From contig DATCTV010000019.1 in assembly GCA_036567785.1 (NCBI GenBank), positions 1-62,169 of the forward strand: a DNA stretch of 62,169 bases, read 5' to 3'. Both the position numbers and the translations under genes were made by a program. Below the pieces are notes generated by a model. It saw only the letters and a program-made list of their open reading frames with translations. It did not search any database and was not told the DNA's origin. Positions 32,436 through 41,448 of this stretch are shown piece after piece. How positions within the stretch are numbered: position 1 is the first letter of the stretch; each line of letters starts with the position of its first letter. This DNA comes from Desulfomonilia bacterium. Its GTDB lineage: Bacteria > Desulfobacterota > Desulfomonilia > UBA1062.

Positions 32436-33758
32436 TCATTTCTTCTTGATGGAATTGTCTTCGACCCTTAAGACAATGGGTTTTCCACCGACTTCCTTGA
32501 TAAGGGAAAGCGTTTTTATAGCCTCCATCATGTCTGCTTCCCTGGCCTCGTGTGTCATCATGACCACCTGCACGAATTTGTCTTCAGGCGCCGGCTTCTG
32601 TATGACGGAGAGAATGCTTATGTCTTTTTCTCCGAGTATCCCTGCAATTTTAGCAAGCACGCCGGGTTTGTCCGCCACTTTTATTCTCAGATAGTAGTTT
32701 GTGCTTATCTCCTCGATAGGCATGAAGCTCTTTTTCAGACTCTGGTCTTTTCTGTATCCGAGATGGGGAATTCTGCCTGCAACACCTGCCTGTATGTTCC
32801 TGGCGATGTCGGCAATATCGCTCATTACTGCAGAAGCGGTGGGCATCATACCCGCTCCCCTGCCGTAGAAAAGGGTCGTGTCGACGATGTCGCCCTTGAC
32901 ATAGAATGCATTGAATACGCCGTCAACGCGGGCAAGCTGATATGAAAAGGGAATCAATACGGGATGGACACGGGCCTCTACTCTGGCGCCTCTGTCTATG
33001 GCTATGCCGAGTAGCTTCACCTTGTATCCGAGTTCTTTGGCATAGGTTATGTCAATGCTGTCCAGCTTGGAGATGCCTTCCACATACATGCCTTTTAGAT
33101 CGGGTGCGGTCCCGTAGGCAAGGCTGCACAGGATTGCAAGCTTGTGTGCGGCATCGTGACCTTCGATGTCCAGCGTAGGGTCAGCCTCGGCATAGCCGAG
33201 TTTCTGGGCAGTTTTCAGGACATCATTGAAGCATACGCCCTTTTCGGTCATCTCCGTCAGTATGTAGTTGCAGGTTCCGTTCATTATACCGTGTATGAAT
33301 ATATAGTTATTGGCGATCAGGGCTTCCCTCAAGGTTTTGATTATTGGGATGCCGCCGCCGACTGCCGCCTCGAAATAAAGGTCTCTGCCGCAGGATTGCG
33401 CAGTATCGAACAGGGATTTTCCCTTTGCCGCGAGCAGGGCCTTATTGGCCGTCACAACGTGTTTCCCAGCCTTGAGCGCGTTCGTTATGAACGTCTTTGC
33501 AGGTTCAATTCCCCCGATCAGCTCAACCACGATATCAATCTCCGGATCATTGATGATCTCGTTTGCATCTGTTGTAAGGATTGCTTCAGGAAGTATAATT
33601 TCCCTTTCCCTGGCGATGTCTATGTCGGCCACCTTTTTGAGCGTCAAAGGAAAGCCGAGCCTTTCCTCCAAAAGACCCATATTCTGGATGAGGGTCTTTG
33701 CAACGCCCGCGCCGATTGTTCCGAATCCGATAATCCCAATCTTGATCTCTCTCATCAT
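32436..33758 (-). CDS. hom: Homoserine dehydrogenase
   Basis: A 440-aa NAD(P)H-dependent enzyme that makes homoserine from aspartate semialdehyde. The Rossmann motif is [15 protein letters not shown], followed by the catalytic domain with [13 protein letters not shown] and [22 protein letters not shown]-terminal ACT domain (about 350-425, [20 protein letters not shown]) would mediate feedback inhibition by threonine. The start overlaps the aminotransferase stop by 4 bases. Confidence 0.95.
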   Translation of the reverse strand: MMREIKIGIIGFGTIGAGVAKTLIQNMGLLEERLGFPLTLKKVADIDIAREREIILPEAILTTDANEIINDPEIDIVVELIGGIEPAKTFITNALKAGKHVVTANKALLAAKGKSLFDTAQSCGRDLYFEAAVGGGIPIIKTLREALIANNYIFIHGIMNGTCNYILTEMTEKGVCFNDVLKTAQKLGYAEADPTLDIEGHDAAHKLAILCSLAYGTAPDLKGMYVEGISKLDSIDITYAKELGYKVKLLGIAIDRGARVEARVHPVLIPFSYQLARVDGVFNAFYVKGDIVDTTLFYGRGAGMMPTASAVMSDIADIARNIQAGVAGRIPHLGYRKDQSLKKSFMPIEEISTNYYLRIKVADKPGVLAKIAGILGEKDISILSVIQKPAPEDKFVQVVMMTHEAREADMMEAIKTLSLIKEVGGKPIVLRVEDNSIKKK

Positions 33759-34930
33759 ACATTATACCCCAGAGCTTTTCTTATGCCTCTTACCGCCTGT
33801 CTGATCCTGTGCTCGTTTTCAACCAGAGCAAACCTTACATGATCATCTCCGTATCTTCCGAAACCGATCCCAGGCGAAACTGCCACCTCACCATATTCGA
33901 GCAGCTGCTTTGAAAATTCAAGAGAGCCCATCTTTCTGAATTCTTCAGGAATCTGAGCCCAGACAAACATCGTACCCTTTGGTTTCGGAATTTCCCAGCC
34001 TGATTTTGCAAGCCCGTCACACAGGACATCCCTCCTGCTCTGATACCTGACATTTATTTCATTTACACAGGACTGGTCTTCGTTAAGGGCGATGATGGAT
34101 GCGATCTGAATAGGCTGGAACACGCCATAGTCAAGATAACTCTTTATCCTTCCCAGGGCATACACAGCCTCCTTGTTGCCCACTGCGAAACCCACGCGCC
34201 AACCCGCCATGCTGTAGCTTTTTGAAAGCGAGAAGAATTCAACCGCGATATCCTTGGCGCCCGGCACCTGGAGGATGCTGGGTGCGACATAGCCGTCAAA
34301 GCACAGGTCAGCATAGGCAAAGTCATGGATGATGAATATGTCATGTTCCTTTGCAAACTCGACCACCTTGGTGAAGAAGTCGAGATCGACCACAGCGGTG
34401 GTGGGATTATGAGGAAATGAAAGTATCATGAGTTTCGGCTGCGGCCATGTGAGTTTGGTTGCGGTGAGCAGGTCGGCGAAAAAATCCCTGTCCCTTAGCA
34501 GAGGGATGCCTCTTACATTTCCGCCGGCAAGAACCGTTGCGTAAGTGTGTATAGGGTAAGTCGGGTTGGGTACGAACACGACGTCTCCTGAAGTGATCAT
34601 GGAGAATATCATGTGCGCGAAGCCTTCCTTGACCCCCATGGTGGTTATAGCCTCGGTGTCAGGGTCTATGTCCACATCGAATCGGCGTTTATACCAGTTG
34701 GAGATGGCTGACCTCAGTTTGTATATTCCCTTTGATGCTGAATATCTGTGATTCCTGGGATTGCGGGAAGCCTCCACCATCTTCTCTATGATATGTTCAG
34801 GTGTTGGGATGTCCGGGTTTCCCATTCCCATGTCTATAATATCCCTGCCGTCGCGCCTTGCCTTCATCTTGAGCACGTCGACTTCAGCGAAAACATATGG
34901 TGGAAGCCTGTCAATCCTTACAAACTGCAT
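33755..34930 (-). CDS. alaC: AlaC-type aminotransferase
   Basis: A 391-aa class I PLP enzyme. The N-terminal [15 protein letters not shown] and [13 protein letters not shown], and the PLP lysine in [15 protein letters not shown], are those of AlaC (glutamate-pyruvate transaminase). Substrate assignment by family resemblance only; the place next to homoserine dehydrogenase could mean a role in aspartate-family amino acids. The start is ATG 34930, with AGGAG six bases upstream, overlapping the lipA end by 20 bases; a longer frame to 35017 runs inside lipA. Confidence 0.88.
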   Translation of the reverse strand: MQFVRIDRLPPYVFAEVDVLKMKARRDGRDIIDMGMGNPDIPTPEHIIEKMVEASRNPRNHRYSASKGIYKLRSAISNWYKRRFDVDIDPDTEAITTMGVKEGFAHMIFSMITSGDVVFVPNPTYPIHTYATVLAGGNVRGIPLLRDRDFFADLLTATKLTWPQPKLMILSFPHNPTTAVVDLDFFTKVVEFAKEHDIFIIHDFAYADLCFDGYVAPSILQVPGAKDIAVEFFSLSKSYSMAGWRVGFAVGNKEAVYALGRIKSYLDYGVFQPIQIASIIALNEDQSCVNEINVRYQSRRDVLCDGLAKSGWEIPKPKGTMFVWAQIPEEFRKMGSLEFSKQLLEYGEVAVSPGIGFGRYGDDHVRFALVENEHRIRQAVRGIRKALGYNV

Positions 34931-35798
34931 CCTTTCTCCTCTGGTTTTGTACCCTGATCTCTTTAAGTATGTCCCCTGCCCTGTAAGAGCTTCTGACAAA
35001 GGGGCCTGCGACAACATAACTTATGCCAATGCCTTTTGCAAGCATGGCCCAAGTCTCGAACGCTTCAGGTTCCCAGTATTTAGAGACCGGCACTTGATTT
35101 CTAGTGGGTCTCAAATACTGTCCGATTGTCAGAATATCCACTCCTGCCTCTTTTACCGAGCGGATCAAATCCTCTATTTCAGCACTACTCTCCCCCAGTC
35201 CTACCATGAAACCTGTCTTGACTAGGACACCGCCATGCCTTCCTGCGGCATCAAGAACAGCCAGACTTGTATCGAGGTCTGCCCCTGGCTTTATTTCACT
35301 GAAGAGGGTACTTACGGTTTCAACATTATGCCCGAACACGTCCGGTTTTGCCTCAAGTACGATATCGAGAAGACTGGTATCACCGGAAAAATCAGGGGTA
35401 AGAACTTCAACTGAGATCCCGGGCATTTTTTTGTTCACTTCACTGATGCATGCGGCAAAATGGCCGGCGCCTTTATCGGCCAGGTCATCTCTGGTTACCG
35501 ATGTTATTACAACATGCTTGAGACCAAGTTCCAGTGCGGCTTCTGAAAGAAGAGCAGGTTCATCCGGATCTGGTGCTTCTGGTCTGCCGCTACTCACTGA
35601 GCAGAAGCGGCAGTTCCTGGTGCAGATGTCTCCCAGAATGAGAAAAGTCGCGTCTTTTTTTGAAAAGCATTCGGAAATATTGGGACAGCGGGCTTCCTCG
35701 CAAACCGTTGACAGGCCGCCTTTTCTCAGCCTGAGCTTGACGTCTCTGAGGCTAGAGGGTTCCCTGTGGTTTCTGAGCCATGCCGGAAGCCTCTCCAT
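34911..35798 (-). CDS. lipA: Lipoyl synthase
   Basis: A 295-aa radical-SAM enzyme. The auxiliary cluster motif is [12 protein letters not shown] and the radical-SAM motif [15 protein letters not shown] near the C-terminus carries the RSSY serine that ligates the auxiliary cluster. It inserts two sulfurs into octanoyl groups of lipoyl proteins. The start is set at ATG 35798 (AAGGA upstream); an in-frame TTG at 35876 would add a basic, uncharacteristic 26 residues within lapA. Confidence 0.95.
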   Translation of the reverse strand: MERLPAWLRNHREPSSLRDVKLRLRKGGLSTVCEEARCPNISECFSKKDATFLILGDICTRNCRFCSVSSGRPEAPDPDEPALLSEAALELGLKHVVITSVTRDDLADKGAGHFAACISEVNKKMPGISVEVLTPDFSGDTSLLDIVLEAKPDVFGHNVETVSTLFSEIKPGADLDTSLAVLDAAGRHGGVLVKTGFMVGLGESSAEIEDLIRSVKEAGVDILTIGQYLRPTRNQVPVSKYWEPEAFETWAMLAKGIGISYVVAGPFVRSSYRAGDILKEIRVQNQRRKDAVCKD

Positions 35799-36117
35799 CG
35801 GCTGTGGTCCTTTCTTTCTCAGCTCTGGCTTTCTCTGTCTTGAAAAAGGCCTCTTTTTCCCTGAGGTTTTTTTCAAGCAGTTCGACCTCTCTTGCGGTAT
35901 TTTTCTCTCTTGTTTTGAGTTCGGATCCTGAGAGGATATTGTATATGAAAGCTACCAGCGTACCTGTTATGAACGAAACAAAGAGTATAAGGTACAGTGG
36001 AAATTCTTTTGATGTGAGCGAAAAGAAGTGAAGGCTTGCCCCCTGCTGATTTGAAACCCCGAAAAGTATGCCGGCTACAATTATTGCGATAACGATGGCT
36101 ACCTTAATATATATCAA
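35752..36117 (-). CDS. LapA-domain inner-membrane protein
   Basis: A 121-aa protein with two membrane helices (about 3-20 and 42-62) around a short periplasmic loop, then a charged coiled-coil tail (about 70-110) as in LapA/YciS (DUF1049). LapA with LapB controls LPS synthesis through FtsH/LpxC in E. coli; here there is no lapB next to it. The start is TTG 36117, overlapping the HIT gene stop by 4 bases, with AAAGGAG upstream. The end overlaps lipA by 47 bases. Confidence 0.8.
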   Translation of the reverse strand: MIYIKVAIVIAIIVAGILFGVSNQQGASLHFFSLTSKEFPLYLILFVSFITGTLVAFIYNILSGSELKTREKNTAREVELLEKNLREKEAFFKTEKARAEKERTTADGEASGMAQKPQGTL

Positions 36118-36581
36118 GAGAGGGCTCCTTTGATTTTGGCAAGTGTCTTCTCAATATGTTCGGATACTATATGCACTTCCGAGAGTACTGGCATGAAGTT
36201 CGTATCCCCGTTCCATCTGGGTACGATATGCACGTGGATATGATCTGCTATCCCGGCACCGGCAGCTGCACCCATATTTATTCCTATGTTAAAACCCTCG
36301 GGCCGCATGGATTTTTTTATTGCAGCCGTAAGCTCTTTTACAAGCCTGAACATGTCGGCGCCTTCCTTGTCATCGAGGTCATTAATGTCACCTGTATGCC
36401 TGGCAGGTGCTACCATGCAGTGGCCGGCGTTATAGGGGAAGCGGTTCATAATGGCAAATGATGAAGAGTTTTTTTTGATAAGCAGGTTGTGACCCTCTTT
36501 CAGTGCGTTGCAGAAAAGGCAGCCCTCATGCTTCGGTGCCAGGATATATTCTCCCCTGCAAGGTGCCCAGATATTATTCAT
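36114..36581 (-). CDS. HIT-family nucleotide hydrolase/transferase
   Basis: A 155-aa protein with the histidine triad HIHVHI preceded by GAGIADH. N-terminal GCLFCNALKEG, with a later His, may bind zinc as in Fhit/AP4A-phosphorylase-like bacterial HIT proteins. It probably hydrolyses or phosphorolyses dinucleoside polyphosphates such as Ap4A. It is coupled by 4-base overlaps to genes on both sides. Confidence 0.9.
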   Translation of the reverse strand: MNNIWAPCRGEYILAPKHEGCLFCNALKEGHNLLIKKNSSSFAIMNRFPYNAGHCMVAPARHTGDINDLDDKEGADMFRLVKELTAAIKKSMRPEGFNIGINMGAAAGAGIADHIHVHIVPRWNGDTNFMPVLSEVHIVSEHIEKTLAKIKGALS

Positions 36582-37066
36582 AATTTTATTATCTCTCCCC
36601 TGATATTTCCCGTGTCGACTTCGATTATACCGGCTGAACCCTCTTTTGTAAATCTTGAGTCGGTCGGGGAGCCGGGGTTGAAAAAGAATATACCCGCTTC
36701 GAAGGCGGAAAAAGGCTGATGTGTGTGGCCATAAACGATTGCATCGATATCTGAAAATTCACCCCTGATGCGCTTTCTGATGCCGTCAGGTGAACCCCAT
36801 CCGTGGATCATTCCTATCCTCATGCCTTCAACCTCGATGACCTTTTTAACAGGATACCTGCTTTTAACCTCTAAGGGGTCCATATTGCCAGATACCGCAT
36901 GAACCGGTTTGCCGGTCGCGTAAAGAGCGTCCAGTACTCCAGGCCATACCATATCACCTGTATGAATGAACATATCGACTGACTGAAAATGCTTTTCTAT
37001 TATTTCATCGATGATTTGTTCGGGCCTGATGATATGGGTATCCGAAATAGCGCCTATTCTGATCAT
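36578..37066 (-). CDS. YfcE/MJ0936-type metallophosphoesterase
   Basis: A 162-aa calcineurin-like phosphoesterase, a minimal single domain. Metal ligands are seen in SDTHI, HTGDMV, SGNMD, MIHGWG and YGHTHQP. Such proteins hydrolyse phosphodiesters in vitro; the physiological substrate is unknown. First gene of the seven-gene minus operon that ends with apgM. The N-terminus MIRIGAISDTH fits the family at ATG 37066. Confidence 0.9.
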   Translation of the reverse strand: MIRIGAISDTHIIRPEQIIDEIIEKHFQSVDMFIHTGDMVWPGVLDALYATGKPVHAVSGNMDPLEVKSRYPVKKVIEVEGMRIGMIHGWGSPDGIRKRIRGEFSDIDAIVYGHTHQPFSAFEAGIFFFNPGSPTDSRFTKEGSAGIIEVDTGNIRGEIIKL

Positions 37067-37156
37067 TACCCAGGATAGCCATACACTGAGGGATATTTCA
37101 AGAGAAAGCCCTGAATTTTTTAAAGCATCACATCCTGACCGATATGGATTGATCTG

Positions 37157-37183
37157 TTTACAAACCTGTCAAGTGCATATAAT
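37157..37183 (+). promoter_or_regulatory. Promoter-like elements before the DUF6051-like gene
   Basis: TATAAT (37178-37183) is a perfect -10, 12 bases before ATG 37196. TTTACA (37157-37162) is a possible -35 with a short 15-base spacer. The expected transcript would have a leader of only about six bases. Confidence 0.5.
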
Positions 37184-37195
37184 GGGGTGAAGGAA

Positions 37196-38416
37196 ATGTC
37201 ATATATCTATCTCCACGAAAAACTTAAGAAAGCTTTCGGCATGATTGAGGATGAATCCCTCTGTGATGATCTGTCCATAACAATCAGGAAAAAGGATTTT
37301 GTCTCAGCATATGCAAAGCTGCTTCCAGGGGCACCTTCTTATTTCTGTAAGATGCATGGTGAGGAGTTTGATGAGGAACAGTCCGTGCAGGACATTACCG
37401 TCAACCACCCTGCAATAGCTATCGATGATTATAATATCAGCAGCAACATCAGCTTTCCTTACTATATAATGAGGAATGCGGATTCAGAAGACTCAAAAGG
37501 CGTCATCTTTCTCTTTCACGGGCTGAATGAAAAGAACTGGGACAAATACCTGCCATGGTCGTATGAGATGGTAAAGAAGACCCGCAAGGCCGTAATCATG
37601 TTTCCCATTGCATTTCATATGGAACGGGCACAGAGCGCCTGGTCGGATTTCCGTCTGATGAGAAAGGTCGCGACAGAAAGATCATTAAAGCCTGACAATG
37701 CTCAGAGCTCCTTTGTGAACGCCGCCATCAGCGAAAGGCTTCAGGCCAATCCCGAAAGGATCTTCTGGTCGGGTTTTCAGACATATATGGACTTTTCTGA
37801 TCTTTTGCGCATGATAAGAAAAGGTCTGGTAGAGGGTATCTCTGGTAATGCAGGGATCGACTTTTTCAGCTATTCCATAGGTTCAATACTGACCCTGATC
37901 CTTCTGATGGCAGATGCAGGTTCAGACCTTGACGAATCACGGCTGTTCATATTCTGCGGGGGGGCTACGCTCGACAGGATGTATCCCATATCAAGATACA
38001 TCATGGATATGAAGGCCTGCATAGCCGTGCAGAATTTTTACGAGGAGCAGCTCAATAATAACTTTGCAGGAAAGAAAAGGCTCGGACACTATTTAAGCGG
38101 ACTGCATTTCGAGCAGAGCTATTTCAAGGCCATGCTGACTTACAGGCATTTCAGGGAATTGCGTGAAAACAGGCTGAAAGAGATTTCTGAACGCATACGT
38201 GCCATAACTCTGGTTAAGGATGAGATCGTCCCGCCTCATGAAGTACTGAATACGCTCAAGGGCGGTTTCAGGGATATAAATACAAAAGTGGACGTGCTCG
38301 ATTTTGAATTTCCATACAACCACGCGACGCCTTTCCCTTTAACCGAGAAGTATAAGGACCTTGTCAACGAGGCGTACAGGCAGGTAATGGACGAGGCCAG
38401 CTCTTTCCTGGCCTAG
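37196..38416 (+). CDS. DUF6051-like alpha/beta-hydrolase-fold protein
   Basis: A 406-aa cytoplasmic protein. A hydrolase-like strand-turn VIFLFHGLNEKNWDKYLPW (oxyanion region) and a nucleophile-elbow-like FFSYSIGSI suggest an alpha/beta hydrolase. Possible acid and base are in LVKDEIVPPHEVL and FPYNHATPF near the C-terminus. I associate the sequence with DUF6051, from memory. Substrate unknown. ATG 37196 is preferred over the in-frame GTG 37187. The gene stands alone, divergent from the phosphoesterase operon. Confidence 0.65.
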   Translation: MSYIYLHEKLKKAFGMIEDESLCDDLSITIRKKDFVSAYAKLLPGAPSYFCKMHGEEFDEEQSVQDITVNHPAIAIDDYNISSNISFPYYIMRNADSEDSKGVIFLFHGLNEKNWDKYLPWSYEMVKKTRKAVIMFPIAFHMERAQSAWSDFRLMRKVATERSLKPDNAQSSFVNAAISERLQANPERIFWSGFQTYMDFSDLLRMIRKGLVEGISGNAGIDFFSYSIGSILTLILLMADAGSDLDESRLFIFCGGATLDRMYPISRYIMDMKACIAVQNFYEEQLNNNFAGKKRLGHYLSGLHFEQSYFKAMLTYRHFRELRENRLKEISERIRAITLVKDEIVPPHEVLNTLKGGFRDINTKVDVLDFEFPYNHATPFPLTEKYKDLVNEAYRQVMDEASSFLA

Positions 38417-38440
38417 AAGACCTTTTCATACTTGAAAGAC

Positions 38441-39499
38441 TCAACTGCCGTCTTGTCCGATCAGTGACTTTCCGAGTCTTCTCTGCTTGATCTTTGATAC
38501 CCCGTCGGCGATCCTTATAATTTTACCGAAATCATCGATCATGATTGAAAGCTGTTTGCTCCCATCGTTGGAGTCTGAAATTATCCTGCCTGCGAGTTCC
38601 TGAAATTCTGCGGCCATTGTCCGAGAAACAAGTATGACTGGCAGAAGTTTGCTTTTAATATTTTCATTAAGCTCAGCAGCTGTCTTTTCAGCGATGAAGG
38701 CTGCAGTCCCGCTTATTGCCTTCATCCTGCCGAGCATGAGCAGGTCTTCGTCATTGATTCCTGTATGTCGCAGTATTTTTACGATACCGTCCATGATAAA
38801 ACCCATGGCCCCGGCAAGAGGTCCCATCATCATGATATCCTCGACCTCTCTGAATGGAAGGACGATTTCCTCATACGCCTTACCTTCTTTGCCGATGAGA
38901 TTTTTTTCAGGCACGGTGCAGGAATCAATTTTTAATGTTCCATGGGGCGAAGGTCTGAGAAAGGGCAGATCCATGTCTGCTACTTTCAGTCCTTCGGATG
39001 ATTCAGGCACAATCAACGCGCTGAATTCTTTACGGCCTTCCTTCTCATCCGTGACTGCTATGACGACAAGTATGTCCGCAATGGGCGCATTGGTTATAAA
39101 GGCCTTTTCACCGGTGATGACATAGCCGTCCCGTGTCAATTCAGCCCGGGTTTTCATGTGCTTCGGATGGGCCCCTGTTTTGGGTTCGCTCATGGCGAGG
39201 CTGACGGTTTTGCCGCCGGCAAGCATGGCCTTCTGTTTATCGGTGCCCAGCCTCTCGAATACGAAACGGCAGGCAAGCTGATGAAGCATCCAGGACAGCG
39301 CAATTCCGATATTGCCACCGTGCTTTACCAGTGCTTCGCCGGCCGAACTTATTTCAGAATAGCTCATGAAAGGTTCAAGAAGGCCCTCCGAGCGCATCAT
39401 CTCCCAGATATCACTGGGAAAAGGCCCTTCGCACAGGTTTCGTCCCGCTATATGTTCACTGGCAAATCGCCTCATCTTTTCATTGCAGGGGGTTTTCAA
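38441..39499 (-). CDS. Acyl-CoA dehydrogenase-like protein
   Basis: A 352-aa flavoprotein homologue, somewhat shorter than the usual 380. Family features are SLAMSEPKTGAHP (FAD/substrate region), ITGEKAFITNAPIADILVV and LGRMKAISGTAAF. At the C-terminus, where short-chain acyl-CoA dehydrogenases have YEGTNEI with catalytic Glu, it has ADGVSKI, so Asp lies at the Glu position. Activity is therefore uncertain. The TTG start has AAGGAG nine bases upstream. It follows the CoxE-like gene by 45 bases on the same strand. Confidence 0.8.
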   Translation of the reverse strand: MKTPCNEKMRRFASEHIAGRNLCEGPFPSDIWEMMRSEGLLEPFMSYSEISSAGEALVKHGGNIGIALSWMLHQLACRFVFERLGTDKQKAMLAGGKTVSLAMSEPKTGAHPKHMKTRAELTRDGYVITGEKAFITNAPIADILVVIAVTDEKEGRKEFSALIVPESSEGLKVADMDLPFLRPSPHGTLKIDSCTVPEKNLIGKEGKAYEEIVLPFREVEDIMMMGPLAGAMGFIMDGIVKILRHTGINDEDLLMLGRMKAISGTAAFIAEKTAAELNENIKSKLLPVILVSRTMAAEFQELAGRIISDSNDGSKQLSIMIDDFGKIIRIADGVSKIKQRRLGKSLIGQDGS

Positions 39500-39544
39500 C
39501 TGTCTTCTCTCCTTTTCAAGCTAAAGAGCTTATCAGCTCGACAG

Positions 39545-40882
39545 CTATAATACCAGTTCCTCCACGAACTCCATCAATTCGTTCAATGTTCTAACCTGCC
39601 TCAGCTCATTGCAATAGGGTTCATATGTACTCATCTCGCTGTCACCTGTATTCCATACGTAGTGCGGCTCCGGGTTGAGCCATATAACGCGGCGCGCCCT
39701 TTCCCTCATCTCTTCGAAGATATCGTCCCTGGGGTTCTGGTAATTCGTCCTTGCATCTCCCATGACGATAAGAGTCGTCTTCTTGTCGAGTGTATCCATG
39801 TGCTTGTCCTTGAACTCGATAAGGGTCCTGCCGTAGTCGGTGGGCTGATTGAATTCAAGCGGGGATTCCTTGAGGACAAGGTCTATGGCGTGATTTATCT
39901 CATGCTCCTTGAGTGTTTTCGTCACGTCTGCTAGTCCTGCTACAAATATGAAGCTCTTTACATCAGCGAAGCATTCCTGAAGTGAATAAAGGACATTCAG
40001 CATGAATCGGGCGGAAGCCCAGACCGAACTGGACACATCGCACAATGTTACGATGCGAGCCTTTCTTTTCGGCTTGTGGCGCATTCGGATCTCAATCGGA
40101 ACCCCGTGATATTTCTGGGCGGCCCTCAATGTTTTCTTCACGTCGATTACGCCTGAGGACGTCGATGCCCATCTCCTGGTCACGATGTCCTTGAGCTTTC
40201 TCACAAGGTGGTCGATAGTTTCCCTTACCTCCTGGATCTCCTTTTCAGTCAGGCTTCCGAAAGGTTTTGAGCCGGCACCCTTCTTTTCGTCATGGGCCTT
40301 CAGCTTCTTAAGTCCGTCCGCAACGGGCCCCTGATCTTCGACCATGAGCCTGTATGCGCGCTCGATGCGCGAGTTTATGAGGTCGGCATACTCGTCCTGG
40401 CCACGCTGATACGCGCTGTTCAGGGCAAGGTCACGAACCCTGTTGAGCATCAGCAGTATCTCCAGGCGGTTGGCGAGAGGACCGAAATTGAACCTCATGA
40501 ATGACGGGGGTTCATTCTCCTTCATTCTCTTGAGAACTTCCAGATAGGGAAGGGGATTGCCGGATACGAAATCGACTATGGTCTTTTCCTTTTCCCCTGC
40601 ATCTTCCTTGAGATGCGAGAGCACATCACGCATTTCATCAAAAGGATTGGACTTGTCGGATTCGTCGGGGAGTCCGTGAAAAAAGAGATCATAGAGCCTG
40701 TCGAATTTTCTCGAATCACGGTGAGTCTTGACGAAGTTGCATTTAAGGGTGGTCCTGAACATTTCCTCGTCGAGATAATCTATGATCTCCAGATGCCTCG
40801 AACAGTCCAGCGCCTCGGCGGTGGAAACCTTGAGTTCGCCGGCCTTAAGACATGAAATGAAATCGAGCAGGAGGTTCAGCAA
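39545..40882 (-). CDS. CoxE-like VWA-domain protein
   Basis: A 445-aa protein with a C-terminal von Willebrand A domain. The MIDAS motif is DVSSS in IVTLCDVSSSVWAS (about residue 290). The N-terminal half is the helical region of CoxE proteins (LLDFISCLKAGELKVST). With a MoxR-type ATPase such proteins work as a chaperone that inserts metals or matures enzyme complexes. The start is TTG with only a weak GGTGA, and a stop codon lies two codons upstream; the GxxExxY cassette ends 41 bases upstream, which may have displaced the original ribosome-binding site. Confidence 0.85.
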   Translation of the reverse strand: MLNLLLDFISCLKAGELKVSTAEALDCSRHLEIIDYLDEEMFRTTLKCNFVKTHRDSRKFDRLYDLFFHGLPDESDKSNPFDEMRDVLSHLKEDAGEKEKTIVDFVSGNPLPYLEVLKRMKENEPPSFMRFNFGPLANRLEILLMLNRVRDLALNSAYQRGQDEYADLINSRIERAYRLMVEDQGPVADGLKKLKAHDEKKGAGSKPFGSLTEKEIQEVRETIDHLVRKLKDIVTRRWASTSSGVIDVKKTLRAAQKYHGVPIEIRMRHKPKRKARIVTLCDVSSSVWASARFMLNVLYSLQECFADVKSFIFVAGLADVTKTLKEHEINHAIDLVLKESPLEFNQPTDYGRTLIEFKDKHMDTLDKKTTLIVMGDARTNYQNPRDDIFEEMRERARRVIWLNPEPHYVWNTGDSEMSTYEPYCNELRQVRTLNELMEFVEELVL

Positions 40883-40922
40883 GAGTCACCAGCCATTGGT
40901 TGTCTTACAACAAGAAGAAAAT

Positions 40923-40952
40923 ATTCACCACGAAGGACACGAAGATCATGAA
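40923..40952 (+). repeat. Left 30-bp inverted repeat of GxxExxY cassette
   Basis: This copy matches the reverse complement of 41378-41407 at 25 of 30 positions. Both contain degenerate direct repeats of CACGAAG (CCACGAAGGACACGAAG here). It lies on the downstream side of the GxxExxY gene. Confidence 0.75.
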
Positions 40953-40999
40953 TTATTACAAGTTTTAGCCAGGTTAAAACTTGTAATCTGTATTGTAAC

Positions 41000-41371
41000 T
41001 TATAGAACATATCGCTTAATGCCTTCTCTTAAAACTCTGACATTAAAGTTTATCAGCAAACCCTTACTTATATTTGACAGCTTCATATATGTTAATAATT
41101 GTGCTTCATGAATTCCAATCAAACGTTCAACACTTTTGATTTCAAGAATAAGTTCATGTTCTATTAAAATATCAGCCCTATATCCACAATCAAGCTTGAT
41201 GTCTTTATAAACAACTGGAAAAGGATATTGTAACTTAAACTCAATACCATTTATTTGTAACTCATAGGCAAGGCATTGTTCATAAGTTGTTTCAAGCAAC
41301 CCGGGTCCCAAATTCTTATGAACCTCTATCGCACACCCGATAACTTTGTTTGACAGCTTATCAAATTTCAT
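41000..41371 (-). CDS. GxxExxY protein
   Basis: A 123-aa protein of the GxxExxY family, named from the motif seen here as GLLETTY (about residues 24-30). A PD-(D/E)xK-like core is visible: E27, D55/D62 in LDCGYRADILIE, and EIKSVERL. That fold suggests a nuclease, but no function has been proved as far as I know. AT-richer than its neighbours and flanked by inverted repeats at 40923-40952 and 41378-41407. It interrupts a MoxR-CoxE gene pair. The ribosome-binding site is weak. Confidence 0.88.
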   Translation of the reverse strand: MKFDKLSNKVIGCAIEVHKNLGPGLLETTYEQCLAYELQINGIEFKLQYPFPVVYKDIKLDCGYRADILIEHELILEIKSVERLIGIHEAQLLTYMKLSNISKGLLINFNVRVLREGIKRYVL

Positions 41372-41377
41372 TCTTTC

Positions 41378-41407
41378 TTCGTGACCTTCGTGCTCTTCGT
41401 GGTCAAT
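41378..41407 (-). repeat. Right 30-bp inverted repeat of GxxExxY cassette
   Basis: On the minus strand this reads CCACGAAGAGCACGAAGG within the repeat, the partner of 40923-40952 with five mismatches. It lies seven bases before the start codon and so forms the 5' leader of the gene. Confidence 0.75.
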
Positions 41408-41448
41408 AATTAACTTTTGCCATATTAACTTATTTTTTTACTAATCCA

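Noticed and set aside
40923-41407. CACGAAG repeats as a CRISPR array
   Set aside because: There are only a few degenerate units in two inverted clusters, with no regular spacers. No CRISPR array or cas gene is seen anywhere in the window.
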